Origin: Clostridia bacterium
Lineage (GTDB): Bacteria > Bacillota > Clostridia > Lachnospirales > WQUN01
Direction: 5' to 3'
Assembly (NCBI GenBank): GCA_025997155.1
Contig: BNUF01000003.1
Coordinates: 1-57,498 of the forward strand
Length of the DNA: 57,498 bases
Below are positions 8,238 to 14,744 of the stretch, in pieces; the first letter of the stretch is position 1, and each line of letters starts with the position of its first letter. The translations under genes were made by a program, and so were the position numbers. The notes beneath the pieces were generated by a model. That model saw nothing but the letters and a program-made list of their open reading frames with translations, did not search any database and was not told the origin of the DNA.

Positions 8238-10763
8238 TTATTTTTTTGTGTTGAACACCGACACCATTCGGGTGAGGGTGTCCGCGTGGGAGGAGAGTTC
8301 GGCGGAAACGTCGGCGGATTCTTTCGCGGCGATGGAGTTTCGCGCCACCACCGAGGAAATCTCCGTGACCCCGACCAGAACCTGTTGAATGGACTCCGCC
8401 TGTTCTTTGGAGTCTTTTGCGATATCCGAGATGACATTAGAAATCTTTGAGAAATCGGAGACGATTGTTTCAAGGGATTTGGCGGTGAGGTGCGCTATTT
8501 GTTCGCCGACTTCGACTTTCGCGCCGGATTCTTCAATCAAGGCGGTGGTTTGTTTGGACGCGTCCTTGCTACGAATTGCCAGACTCCGCACCTCTTCCGC
8601 GACGACGGCGAAGCCCTTGCCGTGTTCGCCCGCCCGCGCCGCCTCAACCGAGGCGTTCAGCGCAAGCAGGTTTGTTTGTGTCGCGATAGACTCGATAACG
8701 TCGTTTATTTTCGAGATATTCGCGTTTGAAGTCTTGATATCCGCGATTGCCTCTAACATTTTTTGAACTTCTTCGTTGCCCTTCGCGACGTTTTTCCGCG
8801 AATCAAGCGAGAGCGCGTTGACCTCGTTGGCGTTTTGGGAATTTTTGACAGTACGCTCGTTGATAACGTCCATAGAGGCGTTTAACGCCTGAACCTCGCC
8901 CGACTCTCTGCTCGTTCCCTCCGCTATCGACGAACTGTTGTTCGCCACGCTTGACGCGCCGTTTGAAACGTTCTGCGCCGCGTCTCTGAAATTATTCATA
9001 ACGCCGCTGAAACTCGACAAAATCATATTTATCGAGGATTTTATCTCGTTGAAGTCGCCCAGATACTCTCTCGTTATCTCTTGGTTAAGGTTGTTGTCGC
9101 GGGCGACCTTCGTCAGCACCTCCGCGATTTCCTTGATATACGAGCCGACCGTTTTCATTGTGAAGTTCACCGACGTTTTAATCGCGCCGAAATCCCCCTT
9201 GTACTCGCTCGTTATATATGCCCCCATATCGCCCTTCGACATAGAGGTGAGGGATTTTATCGTCTCGTTTATCGGAGTCTGGAACGCGTTCATAAGGTTG
9301 TTAAGCGATACCGCCAAATTCTTCCAGTCGCCGTCATATTTTTCCGCCGAAAGTCTGCCGCTCAGCTCCCCGCCCGCCGCGTTTTTCGCGAGTTTCTCGA
9401 TATCCTTGTTCACGGACTTGAGGTATCCGCTCAAAATATCCCGCGAGTCGTTCATAATCGCCTTTTTGCCCGGAAGTTTCGGGATATTCGCGTCAAAGTC
9501 GCCTTTGCCGAGTTTTGTCAAACACTCGATATATGACGTGAGTTCGCCCACGATTCCGCTGATTGAACGATTTACCGCCTGTATGACGACAGCGTAATCC
9601 CCCGCGAACGCACTCTCGTCAATCGTAGCGTCTATGTCGCCTCGGTCAAGCGCCTCCGCGTTCTCCTCGATTGCGCTTATGATGTTTTTGAAATGGTCGA
9701 TTACGTCCGCCGCGCTGTTTCGCATACTCGCGATTTCGTCCGTGCCGTTACTTCTTATGTCGATAAAATCCCCGCCCGAGACGGTACGCATACTGTTCTG
9801 CGCGTCGCGTACAGGCACTATCACGCGCCTGAACAAGAAGAAGTTAAACGCGACAAAAACGATAAGTATCACGAATATAAGAATCAAGTAGATATATGAC
9901 ACGGTATTCTTGAAGTACATATTGGTATCGACAAGCGTATCCGCGACAATATACCAGCCCATAATCTCAAGATTCCCGACGACGACTTCGGTATGTCCGT
10001 CGGTGATATGCTTGATATCGTCCGCGCCGAGTTTCTTCGCCTCTGTAAGCGCGGTGTCGCCGATATCAAGCATATCCGAAATTGACACGCCCTCAAGAAT
10101 CTGCTGCGGGGAAACCCCGCTCGTGATTTTGCCGTCGGGGTCAAAAAAGTAAAAATTGTATGTGTTTGTGTCAATATCCTTGTAAACGTCATTAAGAAAT
10201 TCCGTGAGTTCGATTCCGATTCCGACTATGCCCAAAAATTCGCCGGAGTCAGAAACGCTTCTCACGTCAATCCAAAGATTTGTCGCGTCAATCGACGGGT
10301 TGTAATCTACCTGACAAAGGTACGAAACGGCAGTGTTATTTTTTAGAGCGAAATACCACGAGTCTTCGGGTTCTTTCTCGTTCATAACCTCGCTTAATTC
10401 CCCGCCGTACCAGTATTCAAGATTCTTGTCGTTTACCCAAAACACGTTTTTGCTGTCAAACGCCTTCGCGTAGGACGAAAACTCGTCAAAAGCGAGTTTT
10501 GATATTTCCGCGTTCTCCGGGTCTTTGAGATAAGCTTTAATAACGGGCGAGTCCGCCATTTTGACGCCAAGGGAAACTCGGCTGTCTATCTGTGCCGCGA
10601 GTTCTATCCGCTTCGTCTCGACTAGCCGCGTCAGCTCCTGCTGCGCGTCTTGGTGGACTATCCGCCCTATCGCGAACAAAAACGCGCAACCTCCGCCTAT
10701 AAATATCGCAAGAAAAAAAATCGCGCTGAATCTTGTGAGTTGGTTCATAATGGACTTCTTCAA
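8238..10763 (-). CDS. methyl-accepting chemotaxis protein, copy 1
   Basis: Transmembrane chemoreceptor, 841 aa. Domains: membrane helix about residues 10-30, extracellular Cache-type sensor about 35-285, second helix near 290-310, HAMP, then a long poly-HAMP-like stretch (about 360-575), then the MA signalling domain with the tip motif [17 protein letters not shown]. The start chosen is TTG at 10763: a GGGGGG site lies 9 nt upstream and the product then begins like its paralogue (KKSIM). No ATG with a site exists. There is no C-terminal CheR-binding pentapeptide. It pairs with copy 2 as a tandem duplicate, and a sigma-28-type promoter lies upstream. Ligand unknown. Confidence 0.93.
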   Translation of the reverse strand: MKKSIMNQLTRFSAIFFLAIFIGGGCAFLFAIGRIVHQDAQQELTRLVETKRIELAAQIDSRVSLGVKMADSPVIKAYLKDPENAEISKLAFDEFSSYAKAFDSKNVFWVNDKNLEYWYGGELSEVMNEKEPEDSWYFALKNNTAVSYLCQVDYNPSIDATNLWIDVRSVSDSGEFLGIVGIGIELTEFLNDVYKDIDTNTYNFYFFDPDGKITSGVSPQQILEGVSISDMLDIGDTALTEAKKLGADDIKHITDGHTEVVVGNLEIMGWYIVADTLVDTNMYFKNTVSYIYLILIFVILIVFVAFNFFLFRRVIVPVRDAQNSMRTVSGGDFIDIRSNGTDEIASMRNSAADVIDHFKNIISAIEENAEALDRGDIDATIDESAFAGDYAVVIQAVNRSISGIVGELTSYIECLTKLGKGDFDANIPKLPGKKAIMNDSRDILSGYLKSVNKDIEKLAKNAAGGELSGRLSAEKYDGDWKNLAVSLNNLMNAFQTPINETIKSLTSMSKGDMGAYITSEYKGDFGAIKTSVNFTMKTVGSYIKEIAEVLTKVARDNNLNQEITREYLGDFNEIKSSINMILSSFSGVMNNFRDAAQNVSNGASSVANNSSSIAEGTSRESGEVQALNASMDVINERTVKNSQNANEVNALSLDSRKNVAKGNEEVQKMLEAIADIKTSNANISKINDVIESIATQTNLLALNASVEAARAGEHGKGFAVVAEEVRSLAIRSKDASKQTTALIEESGAKVEVGEQIAHLTAKSLETIVSDFSKISNVISDIAKDSKEQAESIQQVLVGVTEISSVVARNSIAAKESADVSAELSSHADTLTRMVSVFNTKK

Positions 10764-10825
10764 GTTTGATTTCCCCCCGTGTTTATTGTCGTATGTAAAA
10801 ATTATCTGTAAATTATCTGTATATA

Positions 10826-10852
10826 GTATCGGCATTTTAATTAAAAACTGTA
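10826..10852 (-). promoter_or_regulatory. sigma-28 (SigD/FliA-type) promoter of chemoreceptor 1
   Basis: Minus strand TACAGTTT (10845-10852), 11 nt, GCCGATAC (10826-10833). This matches the motility sigma factor consensus TAAAGTTT-N11-GCCGATAA with one difference in each half. It places the receptor in the flagellar/chemotaxis regulon. Confidence 0.8.
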
Positions 10853-10873
10853 ATTTTATTCTTGCTCATAAGA

Positions 10874-10909
10874 AAATAACCGCCCCTGACCAAGGACTAG
10901 CGGTTATTT
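10874..10909 (-). terminator. AAATAACCGC hairpin, copy T1
   Basis: Perfect 10-bp arms (10874-10883 and 10900-10909). On the minus strand it follows the chemoreceptor 2 stop and probably ends that transcript. It belongs to a three-copy family (also 13563-13599 and 13919-13955). Upstream of the hairpin the plus strand still encodes the last residues LLIRK and stop of the toxin-like peptide found at 13805. Confidence 0.75.
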
Positions 10910-10936
10910 GAGCAATTGAAATATAGGCTAATATAA

Positions 10937-13453
10937 TTATTTTTTTGTGTTGAACACCGACACCATTCGGGTGAGGGTGTCCGCGTGGGAGGAGAGTTCG
11001 GCGGAAACGTCGGCGGATTCTTTCGCGGCGATGGAGTTTCGCGCCACCACCGAGGAAATCTCCGTGACCCCGACCAGCACCTGTTGAATGGACTCCGCCT
11101 GTTCCTTGGAGTCTTTTGCGATATCCGAGATGACATTAGAAATTTTTGAGAAGTCGGAGGCGATTGTTTCAAGGGATTCGGCGGTGAGGTGTGCTATTTG
11201 TTCGCCGACTTCGACTTTCGCGCCGGATTCTTCAATCAAGGCGGTGGTTTGTTTGGACGCGTCCTTGCTTCTTATTGCCAGACTCCGCACCTCTTCCGCG
11301 ACGACGGCGAAGCCCTTGCCGTGTTCGCCCGCCCGCGCCGCCTCAACCGACGCGTTCAGCGCAAGCAAATTTGTCTGCATAGCGATAGACTCGATAACGT
11401 CGTTTATTTTCGCGATATTCGCGTTTGAAGTCTTGATATCCGCGATTGCCTCAAGCATTTTTTGAACTTCTTCGTTGCCCTTCGCGACGTTTTTCCGCGA
11501 ATCAAGCGAGAGTGCGTTGACCTCGTTGGCATTTTGGGAATTTTTGACAGTACGCTCGTTGATAACGTCCATAGAGGAGTTTAATACCGAAACCGCGCCC
11601 GATTCCTTGTCTGTTCCCTCCGCTATCGACGAACTGTTGTTCGCCACGCTTGACGCGCCGTTTGAAACGTCCCGCGCCGCGTCTCTGAAATTGTTCATAA
11701 CGCCGCTGAAACTCGACAAAATCATATTTATCGAGGATTTTATCTCGTTGAAGTCGCCCAGATACTCTCTCGTTATCTCTTGGTTAAGGTTGTTGTCGCG
11801 GGCGACCTTATTAAGCACCTCCGCGATTTCCTTGATATACGAGCCGACCGTTTTCATCGTGAAGTTCACCGACGTTTTAATCTCTAAGAAATCCCCCTTG
11901 TAATCACTGGTTATATATGCCCCCATGTCGCCTTTCGACATAGAGGTGAGAGCTTTTATCGTCTCGTTTACGGGCGTCTGGAAACTGCTCATAAGGTTAT
12001 TGAGCAATACCGCCAAATCCTTCCAGTCGCCGTCATATTTTTCCGCCGAAAGTCTGCCGCTTAGTTCCCCGCCCGCCGCGTTTTTCGCGAGTTCCTCAAT
12101 GTCGTTGTTAACAGACTTGAGGTATCCGCTCAAAATATCCCGCGAGTCGTTCATAATCGCCTTTTTACCCGGAAGTTTCGGGATATTCGCGTCAAAGTCG
12201 CCTTTCCCGAGTTTTGTCAAACACTCGATATACGATGTGAGCTCGCTTACGATTTCGCCGATTGCGCTGTTCACCGCGCAAACAACGACCGCGTAATCCC
12301 CGACGAACTTACTCTCGTCAATTGACGCGAATATGTCGCCGCGGTTAAGAGCCTCCGCGTTCTCCTCGATAGCGTCTATAATATTCCTGAAATGGTCGAT
12401 TACGTCCGCCGCGCTGTTTCGCATACTCGCGATTTCGTCCGCGGCGTTACTCCTTATGTCGATAAAATCCCCGCCCGAGACGGTACGCATAGCGGTTTGC
12501 GCGTCGCGTACAGGCAGTATCACGCGCCTGAATATCATAATATTGAACACGATAAAAACGACAAGTACCACGAATATAAGAATCATATAGATAAGCGACA
12601 CGTTATTCTTGAAGTACATATCCGTGCCGACTTTCGTGCTCGCCACAAGATACCAACCCAGACTCTCAAGATTCCCGACGACGATTTCAGTCTCTCCGTC
12701 GGTGATTAGTTTAATGTCGTCCGCGCCGAGATTCTTTGCCGCGCCAAGCGCGTCCCCCTCAAATATATCCGAAATCATCACCCCGTCAACAACGAGCTGA
12801 GCGTCAACCGCGCTTGTGATTCTTCCCTCATGGTCAAAGAAGTACAAATCATATATGTCCGTGTCAATATTCTTGTAGATGTCATGAAAAAACTCCGTGA
12901 GTTCGATTCCGATTCCGACGACGCCCAAAAATTTGCCGTCAGTATCCGTACTCCGCGCGTTAATCCAAAAACTGGTAGCTCCCGTCATTATGTTGTAATC
13001 TATGTTAAAAATATACGGCGCGGAGGAATTTTTTGAAGATACATACCACTCCTCCGAGGGGGCGTTCTCGTCTAATATGTAACCTAATTCCCCCGCCAGA
13101 TAGAACTCGTGACTCTCCTCGCTCGTCCAAAACACGTTTTTACTGCCAAACGCCTCCGCGTATGAGGAAAATTCGTCAAAGGCACGCGCCGACGCCTCCG
13201 CGTCCCTCGGAGCTCTCAGATAGTCTTTAATCACGGGCGAACCCGCCATTTTGACGGCAAGCGCAATCTGGCTGTCCACTTGGTTGCCGAGTTCTACGCG
13301 TTCAATATCGACAAGCCGCGTCAGCTCCTGCTGCGCGTCCTTGTGGACGATTGCCCTTATCGCGAACAAAAACGCCGCGCCACCGCCTATGAATATAGCG
13401 AGGAAAAAAATCACGCTGAACCTTATGAACTGCTGCATAATCGACTTTTTCAT
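10937..13453 (-). CDS. methyl-accepting chemotaxis protein, copy 2
   Basis: Transmembrane chemoreceptor, 838 aa, with the same architecture as copy 1. The N-terminal sensor has diverged (many substitutions over residues 40-285), while poly-HAMP and MA regions are almost identical over some 450 residues. This pattern fits recent duplication or gene conversion with selection for different ligands. ATG at 13453 with GGAGGA upstream. A sigma-28-like promoter precedes it. Confidence 0.95.
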   Translation of the reverse strand: MKKSIMQQFIRFSVIFFLAIFIGGGAAFLFAIRAIVHKDAQQELTRLVDIERVELGNQVDSQIALAVKMAGSPVIKDYLRAPRDAEASARAFDEFSSYAEAFGSKNVFWTSEESHEFYLAGELGYILDENAPSEEWYVSSKNSSAPYIFNIDYNIMTGATSFWINARSTDTDGKFLGVVGIGIELTEFFHDIYKNIDTDIYDLYFFDHEGRITSAVDAQLVVDGVMISDIFEGDALGAAKNLGADDIKLITDGETEIVVGNLESLGWYLVASTKVGTDMYFKNNVSLIYMILIFVVLVVFIVFNIMIFRRVILPVRDAQTAMRTVSGGDFIDIRSNAADEIASMRNSAADVIDHFRNIIDAIEENAEALNRGDIFASIDESKFVGDYAVVVCAVNSAIGEIVSELTSYIECLTKLGKGDFDANIPKLPGKKAIMNDSRDILSGYLKSVNNDIEELAKNAAGGELSGRLSAEKYDGDWKDLAVLLNNLMSSFQTPVNETIKALTSMSKGDMGAYITSDYKGDFLEIKTSVNFTMKTVGSYIKEIAEVLNKVARDNNLNQEITREYLGDFNEIKSSINMILSSFSGVMNNFRDAARDVSNGASSVANNSSSIAEGTDKESGAVSVLNSSMDVINERTVKNSQNANEVNALSLDSRKNVAKGNEEVQKMLEAIADIKTSNANIAKINDVIESIAMQTNLLALNASVEAARAGEHGKGFAVVAEEVRSLAIRSKDASKQTTALIEESGAKVEVGEQIAHLTAESLETIASDFSKISNVISDIAKDSKEQAESIQQVLVGVTEISSVVARNSIAAKESADVSAELSSHADTLTRMVSVFNTKK

Positions 13454-13498
13454 GTATATCTTCCTCCGTTTATCATATGTAAAAATCGTCCGCTTATA

Positions 13499-13526
13499 AT
13501 ATCGACATTTTTAATCAAAAACTGTA
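13499..13526 (-). promoter_or_regulatory. sigma-28-like promoter of chemoreceptor 2
   Basis: Minus strand TACAGTTT (13519-13526) and GTCGATAT (13499-13506) separated by 12 nt, one more than the optimum seen for copy 1. The block aligns with the copy 1 promoter, so promoter and gene were duplicated together. Confidence 0.65.
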
Positions 13527-13530
13527 ATTT

Positions 13531-13571
13531 TATTGTTGTCCGCGTTTTTTCTGCTCATAAGAAAATAACCG
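13531..13571 (+). pseudogene. tail of a second toxin-like peptide gene
   Basis: In frame this reads LSAFFLLIRK and stop, identical to the C-terminus of the 39-aa peptide at 13805-13924. The N-terminal part is absent; the sequence upstream is the sigma-28 promoter region of chemoreceptor 2. The stop again lies inside an AAATAACCGC hairpin. Confidence 0.7.
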
Positions 13572-13649
13572 CCCCCAAAGCAAGGACTAGCGGTTATTTG
13601 AGTACCTGAAAATATCGGCTTAAGCCGAGTTTTTTGGTGAGCTTTCGTT
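13560..13649 (-). ncRNA. predicted antisense RNA 2 (orphan antitoxin-like)
   Basis: Inferred from a consensus promoter (13656-13684, minus) and hairpin T2 (arms 13563-13572 and 13590-13599) acting as terminator: about 90 nt. Its 5' third is complementary to plus-strand segment 13616-13651, which matches toxin coding segment 13822-13857 at 33 of 36 positions. It could therefore pair with the toxin mRNA in trans. Transcription is not shown. Confidence 0.5.
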
Positions 13650-13655
13650 TATAAT

Positions 13656-13684
13656 ACTATACCCGCTTTGACCGAAAAAGTCAA
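13656..13684 (-). promoter_or_regulatory. promoter of antisense RNA 2
   Basis: Minus strand TTGACT (13679-13684), 17 nt, TATAGT (13656-13661). The -35 lies in one arm of a plus-strand terminator hairpin. The same arrangement is repeated at 14013-14041. Confidence 0.65.
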
Positions 13685-13696
13685 GCGGTTTTTTTA
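13662..13696 (+). terminator. plus-strand terminator, copy 1
   Basis: Stem CCGCTTTGAC/GTCAAGCGG with one bulged base, followed by a run of seven T. Repeated almost exactly at 14019-14053. Here no intact plus-strand gene precedes it, so it looks like the remnant end of a lost toxin unit. Confidence 0.7.
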
Positions 13697-13705
13697 ATTT
13701 TATTG

Positions 13706-13734
13706 TTGCTTATTTTGTCTAAATGTGGTAGTAT
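13706..13734 (+). promoter_or_regulatory. sigma-A promoter of the toxin-like peptide
   Basis: TTGCTT (13706-13711), 17 nt, TAGTAT (13729-13734) with an extended TG two bases upstream of the -10. Initiation is expected close to G13741, which is also the first base of the 5' arm that pairs with the mRNA 3' region. Confidence 0.7.
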
Positions 13735-13740
13735 ATATTT

Positions 13741-13999
13741 GCGTGGCTGGCTGCGCGGTTATTAGCCTCCTTTCAGAGTAACAAACGAAAGGAGGTGATG
13801 CCTTATGATGAAGTTGATGAACGGCTTAAACCGAGTTTTCTGGTTAGCTTTCGTTTACGTAGCTCCGTGGGTAGAGATTTTTATGCCCGTGTTGTCCGCG
13901 TTTTTTTTACTCATAAGAAAATAACCGCTCCTCACCCAATGAATAGCGGTTATTTGAGTACCTGAAATATCGGCTAATGACTGGGCTTGCCAGCCACGC
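13741..13999 (+). promoter_or_regulatory. long-range 5'-3' pairing arms and ribosome-site hairpin of the toxin mRNA
   Basis: Segments 13741-13751 and 13989-13999 are perfectly complementary (11 bp). Segments 13758-13767 and 13972-13981 pair over 10 bp with one G-U. Together they would close the mRNA 5' end on its 3' end. A separate 8-bp hairpin (13766-13773 with 13788-13795) hides the AAAGGAGG ribosome site. Such double locking is known from type I toxin mRNAs (hok, Fst relatives). Alternatively the arms are terminal inverted repeats of a tiny mobile element; no target duplication was seen. Confidence 0.6.
13805..13924 (+). CDS. 39-aa hydrophobic peptide, probable type I toxin (Fst/holin-like family)
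   Basis: Short ORF with a very strong AAAGGAGGTGATG site. The product has a basic start (MMKLMNGLNR), one membrane-spanning stretch (about residues 11-37) and ends LLIRK. The stop codon sits in the arm of an AAATAACCGC hairpin. This layout (strong ribosome site, one helix, basic tail, stop inside the shared terminator) is that of Fst/holin-like type I toxins in Firmicutes. A convergent consensus promoter at 14013-14041 would make an antisense RNA over its 3' end. Related fragments lie at 10860-10910 and 13531-13651. The family is inferred from layout; sequence similarity is weak, and a leader peptide is the alternative. Confidence 0.68.
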   Translation: MMKLMNGLNRVFWLAFVYVAPWVEIFMPVLSAFFLLIRK

Positions 14000-14006
14000 A
14001 TTACAT
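13917..14006 (-). ncRNA. predicted antisense RNA 1 (type I antitoxin)
   Basis: Inferred transcript of about 90 nt between a consensus promoter (14013-14041) and hairpin T3 (arms 13919-13929 and 13945-13955) followed by T-rich sequence on the minus strand. It would be fully complementary to the 3' part of the toxin mRNA, including the arm 13989-13999 used for 5'-3' closure. Not shown to be transcribed. Confidence 0.55.
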
Positions 14007-14012
14007 AAGAAT

Positions 14013-14041
14013 ACTATACCCGCTTTGACCGAAAAAGTCAA
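14013..14041 (-). promoter_or_regulatory. promoter of antisense RNA 1
   Basis: Minus strand TTGACT (14036-14041), exactly 17 nt, TATAGT (14013-14018): the strongest promoter of the locus, stronger than that of the toxin, as expected for an antitoxin RNA in excess. Confidence 0.7.
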
Positions 14042-14053
14042 GCGGTTTTTTTA
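14019..14053 (+). terminator. plus-strand terminator of the toxin mRNA
   Basis: Stem CCGCTTTGAC/GTCAAGCGG (14020-14029 and 14037-14045) with T-run. It ends the toxin transcript after about 310 nt and overlaps the antisense promoter. Confidence 0.75.
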
Positions 14054-14150
14054 ATTTTAGTAATGATACGGGCAGTAATTTTATATAATTTACCATATCA
14101 AAAAATTCCTGATTTTACGCCTATAAGATAAGGACTCAAGGGGGTTATAT

Positions 14151-14405
14151 ATGACGTGTTGGTACACGACAGAGAAAGACAGACGCACAATACATATCAC
14201 AATGGCGTACAACGGAGATGAAGAGCTTTTTAAGAATACCATGGCGGTGGCGGTAAAATCCGCCCAAACCGCCGAACTTTACATGATTTTAGAAAACGGG
14301 CGGGCGAAACTTCACAAGCCAATTTTTATGCAAAAAAAGTTCGACGAACAGATGACCCCCGCCGAGCGGGAAAAGTTACTAAACGAGATTAAGAAGTTTT
14401 TGTAA
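14151..14405 (+). CDS. hypothetical 84-aa protein
   Basis: Soluble mixed alpha/beta protein of 84 residues without a recognised family. The first half is beta-like (RRTIHITMAYN), the middle has an Ala-rich helix with TAELYMILENG, and the C-terminus is Lys/Glu-rich. AGGGGG lies 8 nt before the ATG and a terminator directly follows, so it appears to be a true monocistronic gene. No signal peptide or membrane helix. Confidence 0.65.
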   Translation: MTCWYTTEKDRRTIHITMAYNGDEELFKNTMAVAVKSAQTAELYMILENGRAKLHKPIFMQKKFDEQMTPAEREKLLNEIKKFL

Positions 14406-14407
14406 AA

Positions 14408-14438
14408 AAAGCGTCCCCTGTGGTTCAGAGGACGCTTT
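14408..14438. terminator. bidirectional terminator
   Basis: Stem AAAGCGTCC/GGACGCTTT with A-run before and T-rich sequence after. It ends the 84-aa gene on the plus strand and the structured RNA on the minus strand, where it is followed by seven T. Confidence 0.8.
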
Positions 14439-14680
14439 ATATATAAAAATTTGTACCAAAATGCCGTTGCCTATATTTTGACACCCTAACGTATTGCTAG
14501 GTGGGTATCCTCATGAAACCGCCCGCAATCCTCCGGGGTTCAATCGAGGGCACGTTGAACAGTTACGCTTGCGCGTCGAGGCCTGGCGTTTGGTAATCCT
14601 TGTCGGACTCCCGATTAAGTGATGTAGGTTCAAAATAATAAGCTGACGAACACTCCAGTAACCCAGTAAATTTCTTTCTG
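14408..14680 (-). ncRNA. structured noncoding RNA of about 270 nt, family unassigned
   Basis: A consensus promoter (14687-14715) and an intrinsic terminator (14408-14438) enclose a sequence with no ORF on the minus strand. I can fold nested helices by eye: ACGC/GCGT with a GCAA tetraloop, GTTCAA/TTGAAC, CCTCG/CGGAGG enclosing both, AAACGCC/GGCG(G)TTT, GGGAGTCC/GGATACCC, and an outer CCTA/TAGG. The GNRA loop exists only on this strand. No conserved SRP, RNase P, tmRNA or T-box core motif was found. 6S RNA or the clostridial raiA-motif RNA are candidates. Confidence 0.7.
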
Positions 14681-14686
14681 TATATA

Positions 14687-14715
14687 ATTATATTACTATT
14701 TTTTTGCTTTTGCAA
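14687..14715 (-). promoter_or_regulatory. sigma-A promoter of the structured RNA
   Basis: Minus strand TTGCAA (14710-14715), 17 nt, TATAAT (14687-14692). Near-consensus; start expected at about 14680. It lies about 30 bp from the chemoreceptor 3 stop. Confidence 0.8.
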
Positions 14716-14744
14716 GTGTATTTTTATGGTTTTTTAAAAAAATT

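Noticed and set aside
13741..13999. Miniature inverted-repeat element (MITE) carrying the peptide
   Set aside because: The inverted arms fit, but no target-site duplication is seen and one arm begins exactly at the expected transcription start. RNA pairing explains the arms better; kept only as an alternative.
14440..14690. SRP RNA, tmRNA or T-box leader
   Set aside because: Parts of the plus strand recall SRP RNA, but the conserved domain IV core is missing; there is no tmRNA CCA end or tag frame and no T-box antiterminator sequence. Promoter and GNRA loop point to the minus strand.
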